Source: Dromiciops gliroides
Taxonomy: Eukaryota; Chordata; Mammalia; Microbiotheria; Microbiotheriidae
Length of the DNA: 64,000 nucleotides
Reading direction: 5' to 3'
Assembly (NCBI RefSeq): GCF_019393635.1
Contig: NC_057867.1
Span: forward strand, 70,745,492 to 70,809,491
The stretch's first letter is position 1, and each line of letters begins with the position of its first letter. Of the stretch, positions 23,079 to 34,736 are shown piece after piece. Below the pieces are notes generated by a model, which had not been told where the DNA came from, made no database searches, and was given only the letters and a program-made list of their open reading frames with translations. The position numbers and the translations under genes were made by a program.

Positions 23079-23284
23079 CACTGTATATGTATAACATATA
23101 GGTATATTTATGATGTTAGGCTTTTATCAGAGATATTCTATTTGAAGATTTTTTCCCCCTCAATTGACACTTTCTCTTCGTATCCTAGTTGCCTAAATCG
23201 TGTTCATAGTTTTTAGTTTTATGTAGTCAAAATTGTCTATTTTATCTTTTATGGTCATCTCTATTCATTTTTAAAGAATTCTAT

Positions 23285-23490
23285 TAATTAATCAACAAGC
23301 ATTTATTATGTAACTACTAAATGACAAGCACTGTGATAGGCAATAGGTATGCAAACACAAAAAATGACACAACAACAAAAAAAAACCAAAAATGGCCATA
23401 ATTCCAGGAGTTTATATTTTCTTGGAGGACGCATATACACATAAAAGATGCAAAATATATTTCAAGTAAATACAGGATAATAGTGATAAT
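23285..23490 (-). repeat. L2-type LINE 3' end, antisense
   Basis: AATCAACAAGCATTTATTATG, then CAAGCACTGTGATAGGCA, is the reverse of the L2 3' terminus. Confidence 0.5.
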
Positions 23491-24582
23491 TATGAACATT
23501 ATTTTCTTCCATTTTCCTCCTTTTATGATGAGAACTTTTGTATTTATGTTGTTTATCTCTTATGAAGTTATTGTGATATATGGCACATAATCCTGGTCTG
23601 AATTGTTTTTTTCCAGTAGCTCTTATTAAACAATGAGTCCTTCACCCAAATCATCTCTATTCTTATATTTTATCAAAGACCCAGCTGCTAAGTTGGATTG
23701 TTTCTGGTTCTTACTTAGTCTATTCCATTGACTTGCTTTTCTAAATTTTACTAAACCAATGCCAAATATTTTGATGATTACTGCTTTATAATATAGTTGA
23801 GGGTTTAAAAGTGCTATTTCCCCTTGATTCCTATTCATTTTGATATTTTCCTTGAAATTCTAGACCTTTGGTTCCTAAAAACGAATTTTGTTGTTATTTT
23901 GTCTAAGCACTGTATAGTAAGTAATTCCTTGGTGGTTTTGACAAGGACACCTGTAAATTAATTTAAATACAGTTTTTATTATATTAATGTAGCCTAACCA
24001 TAAACAACAAATATCCCACTAATTATTTAGACCTTCCTTGTCTTGTAATTGTATTTCTATAAGTTTTAAGTGTGTCTTGGTAGAATGAATCCCAGGTATT
24101 TTATGTAGTTATTTTGAATAGGCCTTCTCTTTATTTAATTTTCTCCCGGGATTTGTTATTGTTATATAGAAATGCTGGTTATTTTGTAGATTTATTGTGT
24201 ATCTAGGTACTTTACCAAAATTACTAATAATCTTAGTTGACTTTCTTGATGATTTTATGGAGTTTTCTAAGTAAACCATGACATCTTTTCTAAGTAGGAT
24301 AATTCTCTCTCCTCTTTGCTAACATTTATGTCTTTACTTTCTTGTTTTATGATACCACTACCATTTCAAAAACTATGTTAAATAATAGTGAGGAGAGAAG
24401 GAATCTTGCTAAATAATCTGTATTTGTCCTAGCATGGAGGCTGTATTTGTGGGAAGGAATGAACTAGGTTATTAAGAGAACATTTTTTATTAACTGTCTT
24501 TACCATGTTATCTGACAGTAGTAGTCACTGCCCTCAGGGGATCCAACCTGCTAATTTGAGCAGAAGCTGGGGGATGCTGCTG

Positions 24583-24945
24583 TTTCTTCTTCTTCTTCTT
24601 CTTCTTCTTCTTCTTCTTCTTCTTCTTCTTCTTCTTCTTCTCCTTCTTCTCCTTCTTCTTCTTCTCCTCCTCCTCCTCCTCCTCCTCCTTCTTCTTCTCC
24701 TCCTCCTCCTTCTCCTCCTCCTTCTTCTTCTTCTCCTCCTCCTTCTTCTCCTCCTCCTCCTTCTTCTCCTCCTCCTCCTTCTTCTCCTCCTCCTTCTTCT
24801 TCTTCTCCTCCTCCTTCTCCTCCTCCTCCTTCTCCTCCTCCTCCTTCTCCTCCTCCTCCTTCTCCTCCTCCTCCTTCTCCTCCTCCTCCTTCTCCTCCTC
24901 CTTCTCCTCCTCCTTCTTCCTTCTTCTTCTTTTTCTTCTTCTTCA
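24583..24945 (+). repeat. (CTT)n/(CTC)n pyrimidine tract
   Basis: About 360 bp made of CTT and CTC/TCC triplets only, starting with pure TTC units and moving to mixed CTC and CTT blocks with regional periodicity (for example repeated CTTCTCCTCCTC). Polyleucine, polyarginine and Gly/Glu open frames here are translation of the repeat. Confidence 0.97.
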
Positions 24946-24959
24946 AGGTCCATTGTGCT

Positions 24960-25455
24960 TTAAATGGAGCTACTTGACCCCACTTTAAAACCCAAATCCC
25001 TCAGGCTTTCATTGAATGGCCAATAATAGCCTCAATTCAAGCCTCTGAGGCTCATTGTTTAGGATTTGATGGCTTAAAATGAGTGTAAATAGCAATTGTT
25101 TTCTGTTCAGACCGGAAATTCTGAGGGTCTTTCCCTCCCAGATTGATATTTTTGTGATGGTAAATTTAGCTATCTTTTGTCTCAACTCTTACCCGCTCTT
25201 AGTCATTGAATGGGTGTGGCCTCAGCCTAACCAAGACCTGGGAAAGACCTTAATTTTAAAAGGCCCAAATCACCCACTGCATCCAGGGCCATCGCCAGTC
25301 ATCTTGACTTTTGTCTTGATGCTGGACTTTGATGACTCTGGAAGAGTGAGTGAGGCTGAGAACTTTTCACAGCTCTGCCCCACTCATATCCAAATCACAG
25401 GCAAGTCAAGACATCACCCTTAGAGAACAAAGAATGAACAACAACAACAGTATCA
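24960..25455 (+). repeat. RTE-like repeat fragment
   Basis: CCTAACCAAGACCTGGGAAAG, then CCAGGGCCATCGCCAGTC, GGACTTTGATGACTCTGG and an AACAACAACAAC end share the tail architecture of 22900-23078. It is a longer RTE-derived element or SINE relative. Confidence 0.5.
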
Positions 25456-25609
25456 TGAAACATCCTAGTGCTTCTTCATGGCAAATAATATTAACTTGTG
25501 GTTTAAGTATATGCTTTTGGGGGTTTCTAGCATAAACGAGGGCTATATTTTATGAAAGATTTTTCTATTTCTTTTTACATACTCACGTACTTTGGGGTGT
25601 TGTTAGAAA

Positions 25610-25860
25610 GACAGACAAAGCATTTATTAAATACTTACTATGAGGCAGGCACAGTTGTAAGCACTGAAGATACAAATTAAAGCAAGCAAAACAGTTCCTG
25701 GAGCTGGAAAAGGGCAGTGAGGGCAAAATGGCTGGACATGTCCTGGAAATATGTTAGAAACCTTGAAGTAAAGCAAGGCAAAACCAAAGCTGCCCTATCA
25801 AAGTCCAGGGTGATTCCAGGAGTTTTAAAAAGTTTTTTGGAGGAGAGTAAAGAGGATTGA
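25610..25860 (-). repeat. L2-type LINE 3' end, antisense
   Basis: AAGCATTTATTAAATACTTAC and GTAAGCACTGAAGATACAAA are the reversed L2 3' end; the adjoining part is poorly conserved. Confidence 0.5.
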
Positions 25861-26094
25861 CTGAATGGAGTTTGAGTGGTACAAATGAGATGGCTAGAGA
25901 TATCCTGAAAATTTTCTTAATATGATTATTTGTATCAATTATTTTTGTGATTTTTTTCTACTGTTAAACTATTTTTGCATCACTGGATATAAATGTGACT
26001 TGTTCATAGTAAAAATAACGTTTTTGATATATTGCTGTAGTCTTCCTGCTAGGATTTTATTTATTTTTTTGCATCAGTATTGTCAAATATTAAA

Positions 26095-26870
26095 ATATGG
26101 CTTTTGTATCTGCCTGTCTCCTACAAACAGAATAAATAAACAGATCAGAGAAATTATAATATCTTATAATATCTCCTACAATTTGTTCCCATACCTGCCC
26201 TCCTACAAAATATAACAGATCAGAGAATTTAATATCTCCTATGAGACAAAACCAGATCAGAGACAGACAGAAAAAACATAATATCAATTTAATATTTCGT
26301 TTGTCCCAAGAAGAAATACAACACACAACATGATCATGTGGAGACTTCCCTCCCAAGAGAGAGAAGCTCAAAGCTTCCTTCTTTCTAAGGGTTTTTAAAC
26401 TTTTCTTGCCTTGCAGGTTACAGAATAACTTCATTGGCATGATACAGATCAACCATAACAAATGTAAATCAGTTAAACAATACAAATCAGTTTAACAGCT
26501 GAACTTAAAGCAGATGCGATGGATAGATAGATGGAAACAGGAACAGGTATTATCAGAGAAAAGGAGGTCTCTCTTCCTGGGGAAGAAGATAGTCACTGGG
26601 AATTTCAAAGGGACATTTGAGTTTGTTTATTCTCCTGGGAAAAGTAAATAGGGACTGTCTGGTTCGCTTTGAAGTATTTGAGCAAAGGACATTTTGCTCC
26701 TATTAATCCAGGGTCCCATAAAAAAATACTTTTGGATAATAAGGTACTTCCACCAAATCCAGGTGATCCATATATTCATATTAACAGTATTAATTACTGA
26801 TGGTGGCTTATGGTTCTTACAATTCTTTCTCCATTTTATTCCTCCCTATGTTAGTATTAGAAACATACTT
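26095..26870. other. Unresolved insertion inside the antisense L1
   Basis: L1 homology stops near 26090 and resumes near 26880. The block contains three copies of CAGATCAGAGA (near 26138, 26218 and 26250), the first two followed by AATATCTCCTA-like sequence. A decayed LTR or an unfamiliar repeat is possible; I cannot assign it. Confidence 0.35.
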
Positions 26871-27620
26871 ATATCATGAAAGTCATTTGATAGTGTTTTC
26901 TTTCTTAATTAAGAATAATTTTTGTAGCACAGATATTAATTGCTCTATAAACATTTGTAAATTCATCTAGACAAGGGTTTTTCTCCTTTGGTAGTTCCTT
27001 TATGGTTTATTTAATTTCATTTTTGTGAACTTGTGTTGTTTAAGGTTTCTATTTCTTGTTTGGTTACTTCAGGTACTTTATATTTCTATAGGAAATCACC
27101 CATTTCCTTTAAATTCTCATTTTTGCTAGTATATAATTATGAATATTAGATTATGAAATTCCTTTTATTTCATCTTTTTTATAAATTTACTTTTATTTTC
27201 CTCTCTTTTTATCAAATCAGTTACAAGCTTATTTATATTGTTAGTCTTCTAAAAAGCAGCCCTTCATTTTGTTTATAATTTCTGTAGTTTTTTTTTTTTT
27301 CATTTTATTTCTCCTCAAATTGTAAAGATTTTTTCTTTTGGTCTTCTTTTGGGGTTGTTAATTTGTTGATTTTCTAATTTCTTAAATTGCATTCTCATTA
27401 TATTATGTTTCTTTTTTCTTGTTTTGTTAATATTTTCAGAAATAATTTTTTCTCTAAGAACTACTTTAGCTGCATTCCCCCAAATTTTGATAATTTGTTT
27501 CATCGTTATCATTCTCTTTGAAATAATTGTTAATTGTTTTCATGATTTGTTCTTTGACGCTCATTATTTAGCATATAATAGAATATCATTTTTTTTAGCC
27601 TCTATTTAGATCTGTAGAAA

Positions 27621-27982
27621 CTATGTATTGATAAGAGGTAGGAAGAAAGATCACAATGTTTCTTTCATGAAAGAGTGGAACAGTCATCCCATATAAGGGA
27701 AAAGGAAAGATTGGGGTCACTTAAACAAATTTCTCCCATTTCAAAATTTTGCCATGAGCTAGATACTAATTTCTTGTGTGACCTTGTGCAAGGCAATTCT
27801 CATCTCTAGCCATTGTTGATCACTGTCTTCTGCCGCTTTTACTGTGTACAGTCTGAAGGACACAATCTAGTACTTAGTTATATACTATCTAGTTCTTCTT
27901 TCTAATTGGTTTGTGTGTATTAATTTTTTCTCTACAACTGGATTTCTCAAGTGCAGGCACTGTATATTGGATTCATTGAGAT
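27621..27982. other. Intergenic, nothing recognised
   Basis: No clear feature. Confidence 0.4.
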
Positions 27983-28170
27983 GTTCTTAATATTTTGTGT
28001 GTCATGTACCCCTTTGGCAGTCTGATGAAGCCTTCTCAGAATAATGTTTTTAAATGCAACAAATAAAAGATGTTAGCTTACAAAGGAAGCCAATTATATT
28101 GAAATCAAGATGTAATTTTTTTCCCTATCTAATTTCATGGACTTAAGTCCATGGATCTCTGGTTAAGAAC
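27983..28170 (+). mobile_element. hAT-like non-autonomous DNA transposon (MITE)
   Basis: The left end GTTCTTAATATTTTGTGTGT and the right end CTCTGGTTAAGAAC form imperfect terminal inverted repeats of the GTTCTTAAC type common in hAT MITEs. The ~190-bp interior has no coding capacity. Strand is arbitrary; the family name is not recalled. Confidence 0.5.
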
Positions 28171-28299
28171 TCTTGAACTAGGTGAACTGTAAGACCCCTT
28201 CCAACTCTAATGTGCTATGACTATATAATTCTGACTTCTCTATTCCCCACTCCCCTCTCCCAGGCCACCTATGGTGCCTAGTACAGGGCTAAGCAAAAC

Positions 28300-28555
28300 A
28301 TAATCACAATAACCACTACTTTACATTTGATTAGATGTTTACAAAAGACTTTTCCATATATTCTTGCTCTTAACCCTCACAACAATCCTGTGAAGAAGGT
28401 AGTGCAATGATTGGTATTTCCATTTGAATGGTGAGAAAATGGAGTTGCAGAGAAGTCAAGCCACATAGCTTGTAAATGACAGAGCCTAGATTAGACCCCA
28501 AGCCTGTTGATTCCAAGTCCATTGCTCTTTCCATTATACTCCACTTCCTCTTCAT
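28300..28555 (-). repeat. MIR/THER1-like repeat, antisense
   Basis: CTTAACCCTCACAACAATCCTG, GAGAAAATGGAGTTGCAGAG, then TAAATGACAGAGCCTAGATT, in reversed MIR order. Confidence 0.65.
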
Positions 28556-28776
28556 ATATTATACAGTGAGTGCTATATATAGTTCTTATGCAATATGATT
28601 AATTTGTGGATTTTCACTGTCTAGCACCAAAACCAATCCAATGTCCCTCTTGGGCATCATTTCTGCTTCATGGCAATTTTCTGCTACCACTCCTAGGGCA
28701 ATTTTTCACTCAACCTAACAGTGATGTTCGATGGAAACCAAAGATGGCTTTGTGGGGAAATATATTTAAGTAAGAA

Positions 28777-29214
28777 GCAGCCAGGTGGCTCAGTGTATAG
28801 AGCACTGGGCCTAGAGTCAGGAAGACCTGGATTCAAATCCAGCCTCAGATATTCATTAATTATATGACCCTGGGCAAGTCACTTCACTTAAGTTTGCCTT
28901 AATTCACTGAAGAAGGAAATGGCAAACCATTGCAGTATCTTTCCCAAGAAAATTCCACAGACAGTATTTTTTTTTGTTTTTTTGTTTTTTTAATTTTTGC
29001 AGGGCAATGAGGGTTAAGTGACTTGCCCAGGGTCACACAGCTAGTTAAGTGTCAAGTGTCTGAGGCTGGATTTGAACTCGGGTACTCCTGAATCCAAGGC
29101 CAGTGCTTTATCCACTGTGCCACCTAGCTGCCCCCCGCCCCAGACAGTATTGATGTGCTAAGGTCTACAGGGCCACAAAGAGTTAGACATGACTGAACAA
29201 CTGAACAACAACAA
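28777..29214 (+). repeat. Mar1 CORE-SINE split by a SINE
   Basis: The head GCAGCCAGGTGGCTCAGTG is followed by the body and the BovB-like tail AGTTAGACATGACTGAACAA, ending in (CAA)n. The flanking repeat AAATATATTTAAGTAA / AAATATCTAAGTAA supports one insertion. A WSINE-type copy sits inside at 28969-29140. Confidence 0.85.
28969..29140 (-). repeat. WSINE1-type SINE inside Mar1
   Basis: The TSD CAGACAGTATT lies at 28958-28968 and 29141-29151. A few extra C bases (CCCGCCCC) adjoin the head end. Confidence 0.88.
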
Positions 29215-29634
29215 CAAATATCTAAGTAACCTCCTTAGTGTGATTTGCTTTGTGGTTATATGGTATAGCTTCTTGTCCAGCACTGTCAGTTTCAAAACTT
29301 TCAGAAGCATGAAGAACATGTCAATAACAAATTTCCAAGAAACATTTAGCCATATTCCAAAGTTAGTGCATTACCTTGGCAGGTTGCCTTTATGAACTCT
29401 GTGGCCCTCATACTATGACCTCATTAGATCCAATAAAGCAAGATAACATGGGCCAAGTCTGGTCAGTACATTTTCTGCTATTTCTAAGGAAAACTGAGGT
29501 TACTCTAAAATGGTACTCGAGAAGAAATCAGAAGAAGCAGGCAATGGGGAACAAATGACCTAGCATAGTGCCAACACACACACTGTACATAACAGGTAAT
29601 ATCCTTCTGATAAAGGACAGAGGTTATAAAATCA
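29215..29634. other. Intergenic, nothing recognised
   Basis: No gene or repeat could be supported. Confidence 0.4.
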
Positions 29635-29796
29635 CAGAATTTAGAGTTGGAAGAGACCTCAGTGAATATCTAGTCTGAGCCATACCTGAAAGAGTCTTCA
29701 TTATAACATGCCTAACAAATGGTCATCCCACCTCTGCTTTGAAAGGCCTTCTAGGAGAGGAATATACCACCCCTCAGTTTGAGCCATTCTACTTTT

Positions 29797-30828
29797 AAAA
29801 ATAATTTAATTTGGGGCAGCTAGATGGCGCAGTGGATAGAGCACCGGCCCTGGAGTCAGGAGTACCTGAGTTCAAATCCAGCCTCAGACACTTAACACTT
29901 ACTAGCTGTGTGACCCTGGGCAAGTTACTTAACCCCAATTGCCTCACTAAAAAAAAATTTAATTTAATTTTAATCTTTTTCTCAATTACACGTAAAGATA
30001 TTTTTTGAGTTCTGAATTTTTCTCCCACACTCCCTTCCCTCCCCTTTCTGAAGGCCAGCAAGCAATTTGATACAGGTAATACATTACAATCATGTTAAAC
30101 ATATTTCCACATTAGTCATGTTGTAAGAGAAGAATCAGGAGAAAAGGGGAAAAATGCAAGAAAAGAATTCACAAGAACAATAACAAAAAAGCAACAACAA
30201 AAATGAAAATAGTATGCTTCAATCTGTATTCAGACTCCATAGTTCTTTTTCTGAATGTGGAGAACATTTTCCACCTTAAGTCTTTTGGCATTGTTTTGGA
30301 TCATTGTATTGCTGAGAAGAGTTAAGTCTATCACAGTTGATTATCATACAATGTTGTTGATACTGTATACAATGTCTCTTGGTTCTGCTCATTTCACTCA
30401 ACATCAGTTCATGTAAGTCTTTCCAGGTTTTCATGAAATCCATCTGCTTATCATTTGTTACAGCACAATAGTATTCCATTACATTCATATACCATAACTT
30501 GTTTAGCCATTCCCCAATTCTTTGTTTAGCCATTTCTAATTCTTTGCCACCACACAAAGAGCAGCTATAAATATTTTTGTACATGTGGGTCCTTTCCCCT
30601 TTTATATGATCTCTTGGGGATGTAGACCTAGTAGTGATATTGCTGGATCAAAGGGTATGTACAGTTTTGTAGCCTTTTGGGTATGGTTCCAAATTGGTCT
30701 CCAAAATGGTTGGATCATTTCACAGCTTCACCAACAGTTCATTAGCGTTCCAGTTTTCCCACATCTTCTCCAATATTTATCATTTTCCTTTTTGTGATAT
30801 TAGCCAATTGGATAGGTGTGAAGAGGTA
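29797..30828 (-). mobile_element. 5'-truncated L1 with TSD, antisense
   Basis: The end of L1 ORF2 and its 3' UTR in reverse. Minus-strand translation near 30400-30490 gives LWYMNVMEYYCA, the L1 ORF2 C-terminal motif. The TSD GAGCCATTCTACTTTT lies at 29781-29796 and 30829-30844. A WSINE-type copy sits near its tail (29813-29957). Confidence 0.85.
29813..29957 (+). repeat. WSINE1-type SINE
   Basis: Full-length with a short A tail, flanked by AATTTAATTT. It is inserted in the T-rich tail of the antisense L1. Confidence 0.88.
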
Positions 30829-31030
30829 GAGCCATTCTACTTTTGGATGATTCTAATTGTTAGGATTTTTGCCCTGACATCCAACCCAAATTTGTCTCTT
30901 TGCAACTTTCTTGTTCCTTGTTATTCCCTTTGGTGCTAAAGAAAACAAGTGTAACTCTTCTCCCTCATGACAGCCCTCCATATATTTGGACCCAGGTCTC
31001 ATGTGCCCCATTAATTTGAAGGTAGCTGGG

Positions 31031-31655
31031 CAAGATGGTTTGGTGGTACAATTTAAGATAAAGAGGCACACACCACTTAGTAAACTAATGAAAGTCCATT
31101 GTGAACAACAGGGTTTCTCAGTGAGGCAGATGAGATTCTGATTTGATGGGCAACCAATCAATGAAACAGACATACCTGCACAGTAGGAAATGGAGGATGA
31201 AGTTACAATTTATGTATTTTAGCAGGAAACTGGAGGCCTGGCACTAGGGTTAGGAGAACCTGCAATTCTACTCCAGAACTGTGATCCCAAAGGAAAACAA
31301 TACATTCACAATTAGAAAACCACAATTTGGTTCATCCACAACCTGACTACTCCAGTATAATTTTCTCTCTTTGATTCTCTTTTCCCATTCCTTTATTGGA
31401 AACTGGCATAATGCATATTTTTAACTAAATGGTCTATGGTATGTTTTGATTGACATCAAATGGGGATGGGAGGGGAAAAACAAACTGGTTCTGTGAAAAC
31501 ATCCCTTTTCTCCATTACTAGCAGTGGTCACTCAACTTTTTCTATTCCAGTTATTTTGTTTTCACTGTTTAACAACAAACCCACAAAAAATCCTTGCATA
31601 CCTTGTTTGCAGTTTCAATGTTTTTCTTTAATCATTGTAAAACCAAAGACTATTT
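31031..31655. other. Intergenic, nothing recognised
   Basis: No gene or clear repeat was recognised. Confidence 0.4.
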
Positions 31656-31668
31656 TATAACTTTTTTT

Positions 31669-31805
31669 TTTGCAGGCAATGGGGGTTAAGTGACTTGCCC
31701 AGGGTCACACAGCTAGTAAGTGTCAAGTGTCTGAGGCTGGATTTGAACTCAGGCACTCCTGAATTCAGGGCCGGTGCTTTAACCACTTCGCCATCTAGCT
31801 GCCCC
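31669..31805 (-). repeat. WSINE1-type SINE, antisense
   Basis: The TSD TATAACTTTTTTT lies at 31656-31668 and 31806-31818. Confidence 0.9.
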
Positions 31806-31939
31806 TATAACTTTTTTTGTACATAGTTGTCACATGTAGGGCAATCTCTGTCTCTCAGTAGGGATAAATTACTATGAAGAAATTGATCCTAGGTAGTTTT
31901 CCCTTCAAGTTAAACATCTCGTTGTTTAAACTTCTTGTT

Positions 31940-32830
31940 TAAAATGGAAAAAAAAGCCTTGGAGCCCCAGTTTCATCATGTGCCCAATAGTGATAATATG
32001 TATACTACCACCTTACAGGGTAGTTGAGAGAGAAAAGTGCTTTCTGAACCTTAAAACCCCATAGAAATGGTAATTTTTGTCATTACTACAAATATAACCA
32101 AAGAATTAAAAGCATGCCAGATTTTTTATGGTTTCTAAATTTTGCAAAAATTCATTGCACAAAATTTTGATGTAGTAGTCATTCACTGGTTCAAGAAATA
32201 ATAACGGGAGCTGCTATGTGAGGCATTGTGTTCAAGTTTCACTTCACAGTATCATGGAATTTAGAAATGGAAGGGAATTTGGAGGTCATCAAACGAGAGA
32301 ACTCAGACAAAGAGAAGTCTATGAACTTGACCAACATCATACCAGTAGTAAGAGTAATAGCCTAAATTTGAACCCAGGTCTTCTGACTCTTAATCCCTCA
32401 GTCTATGACCTAATTAAAAAACTTAAGCCTCTACTGTGCATAAAAGCATTGTGCTAGACTTGGGGGGACTTTCAAAATTCCTTATTGTTGTTCAGTCATG
32501 TCCTACCTTTCCAGACCCCATTTGGGTTGGGTTTTTGTTTTGTTTTGTCATTTCCATATCCAGTGGATCCATTTTGTCAGGCAATCAGAGGTTTAGTGTT
32601 TGGGGCTGCAGACTCAGTGTTCTAACCACTGGCTGCCTTCTCAAAATCCCTCTAAAATGATCAATTTAAAGCTAGAAGGGACCTTCAAGGTCATTTAGTC
32701 TAACTCCCTCATTTAATAAAAGAGGAACATGAAGCCCAGAAAAGTGAAGTGATTTGTTCAAAGTAACAAATGTAGTGTCAAAACCTGTATTTAAACCCAG
32801 GTCCTCTGACCCCAGTAGTCTTTTGATTGC
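31940..32830. repeat. Patchwork of MIR and Mar1 remnants
   Basis: 31960-32080 MIR end (+): CCCCAGTTTCATCATGTGC. 32240-32405 MIR (-): AACCCAGGTCTTCTGACTC. 32481-32640 decayed Mar1 (-): TTGTTGTTCAGTCATGTCC. 32655-32820 MIR (-): GCTAGAAGGGACCTTCAAGG then AACCCAGGTCCTCTGACC. Confidence 0.6.
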
Positions 32831-32849
32831 ATAATAATAGTCTTTTCCC

Positions 32850-33130
32850 TTAGGGAGCTCATTGTCTTGTAGTAGGAATGTATCACTTATGCAAATCACT
32901 GTGGTATGAAATAATATATGCTAAGTGTGTCAGAGACATACTAGAAAAGTGGTATGTGAGGTCCAAGTTGGAGTTAGGGGGAAGGTGATTCCTGACTGGG
33001 GTGAGGGTTGGGAATGGAGATCAAGGAAGGCTTTCTGGAGGAGAATGATAGAGTTGGGCTTTAAACGATGAATTTTGGAAGGCAGTTGGGGGAGGGACCT
33101 TTTAGGTCTAGAGAAATTTCAGTAGCAGCG
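32850..33130 (-). repeat. L2/L3-type LINE 3' region, antisense
   Basis: AGGAAGGCTTTCTGGAGGAG, then GGGCTTTAAACGATGAATTTTG, resembles the reversed 3' UTR of L2/L3 LINEs. Confidence 0.45.
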
Positions 33131-33855
33131 GTACTCCAATAGCTGAGATGTTCATTCATTTAGGAAGTCCTCATTTGCCGACAGAGTAATAGCTTTACAA
33201 CCTGACTGCTCTACACTTCATAAATACCCAATGAAAGAAGTAAAAAGTATGGCCTCCAACTGAAACTAGTCTCCAACTGATTCTAGTCTCAGCATCTATA
33301 AGCATCTAAAGTACTCAGAAAATAGTTCAGGGCAAATAGAATAAGGAGATGATAGCTTCAGAGGTGTGTCTGCATTTTAGTTAAAAGGCCAGACCAATGG
33401 CAATTAGGGTCCCCTCCAGTTAAAACCAAGAAGTAGTTTGTGTGACCCTGGAAGGAGTGTGCTAGAGCCAGTTCAAACAACGTGGAGATTGTCAGTTTTT
33501 CACCTTTTCAGGTGTGGGTATTTACACCTTGGAAATTAGCAAATGCTACAAATCAGGTCTTGATTTGTTGTACTGGACTTAAGTGATGGAGAAGATGTTG
33601 ATAATGCAGATAAAGCTCAAAAGTGTGTTGTGATTTGTATATGTATATAGATATATGTGTATGTGTGTGTATATGTATTTGGAGAGTCAGTTGTTAAACA
33701 TTTACATCACACCTCTGGTCTGATATCCTTCTATCCCATCCACATTCTGATGCTGTGCGTCTCTTCCTAGTTTTTCCCTTTTTAACACCCTCACCCAACA
33801 AGCAGTTTCTTTCTACTGTCCCTCGGTTAGCCAAAGCACCCTCCTTCACTAGCAT
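33131..33855. other. Intergenic, with a TA/TG-rich patch
   Basis: A short TATATG/GTGTAT patch lies at 33637-33672. Nothing else was recognised. Confidence 0.4.
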
Positions 33856-33859
33856 TGCA

Positions 33860-34620
33860 CCTGTCATGGTCCAGTGGCAAGAGCTCACATATGGTGAATG
33901 AATCAGAATACCTGGCTTTGAATCACACATCTAGCCACTAACTCTTGTGCATACTTGAACTAGCCCCACCCTCCCTGCGCCTCAGTTTCTTTGCCTTTGC
34001 AGTGGAGATACAAGCAGTTCCAGCTCCCAAACACCTTTATGCCTGCGCCCCCCCCCCCCCAGCCTGGACTTCAGCCTCCTGCCTCTGTGGTCAGGGGTTA
34101 GCAATGCTTTTAAACTAGGAGCAGCTAGCTGACTCACACATATGCAAGGGTTACTAGGTTTGGGCACTTTAGGGTTAAAAGCATTTCCTTGGCATTGTGA
34201 TTTCACTTTGTAGCTTTCACTCTTCATTGTTCCCGGGAACTTTCTAACTGAATAAACCCTGGCTTCCACTTGGTGAATTGGCATAGAATCCTAGAATGTC
34301 CTAGATGAAGGAGCTGACAGAGGCTTTAGAGGTTCAGTCCAGCTCTCTCATTTTATAAATGGGGAAACTGAGGCCTAGAGAGAGGAAGTGACTTGTCGAA
34401 GGTCATTACAACCAGTTTGATGACAGTTGCTTTTCAGTCAGGAGACTTAGAATCAGATTTAAGCTCTATTGCTATGTGACCTATATGCTCCACTACAGTA
34501 TTGAGATACCCCAAAAGCCTAATTAGGTTATTTCAATTAGAGTATCTGCCACATAGTAGACAGTTAAGCTAACAAGCATGTATTAAATGCTTACTCTGTG
34601 CCAGACTTGTTGAATTGAAT
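33860..34620. repeat. MIR and L2 remnants
   Basis: 33865-34010 MIR (+) with GCCTCAGTTTCTTTGCC. 34275-34410 MIR (-) with GGGGAAACTGAGGCC. 34565-34620 L2 end (-) with ATGTATTAAATGCTTACTC. A poly-C run (34050-34060) lies between them. Confidence 0.5.
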
Positions 34621-34736
34621 TATCAAGGAGACAATTATAGGACAGAAGTGGGTGGACATTCATCTGGGTTGTGGGAGAGGTGATGAACTATCTGTACCCC
34701 AGTATAGAGTATATGTAGTACAGTACATTCATGGAA

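Larger units (their letters stand above)
21140..27620 (-). mobile_element. Old antisense L1 (3' UTR and ORF2) with nested insertions
   Basis: From left to right the sequence reads as an L1 backwards: 3' UTR, then the C-terminal ORF2 region (around 22300-22760), then reverse-transcriptase territory (23500-24480, 25500-25600, 25920-26090, 26880-27620). It is strongly decayed and has no long open frame. Insertions, in order: WSINE type (21352), solo LTR (21639), RTE-tailed SINE (22776), L2 tail (23285), CTT/CTC tract with an RTE-like piece (24500), L2 tail (25610) and an unresolved block (26095). Confidence 0.65.
29635..31030 (-). mobile_element. CR1/L3-type LINE 3' region, antisense, split by L1
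   Basis: The parts 29635-29796 (GAATTTAGAGTTGGAAGAGACC) and 30829-31030 (TCTAATTGTTAGGA, then CATGACAGCCCTCCATATATTTGG) are reversed CR1 3' sequence. L1 (29797-30828) is inserted between them. Confidence 0.6.

Noticed and set aside
24505-24963. Long open frames of polyleucine, polyarginine and Gly/Glu repeats
   Set aside because: They are translations of the CTT/CTC microsatellite, with no conserved sequence outside it.
26395-26460. LTR start (TGTTATGG on the minus strand) in the unresolved block
   Set aside because: No purine tract, second end or target duplication could be found, so the TG start may be chance.
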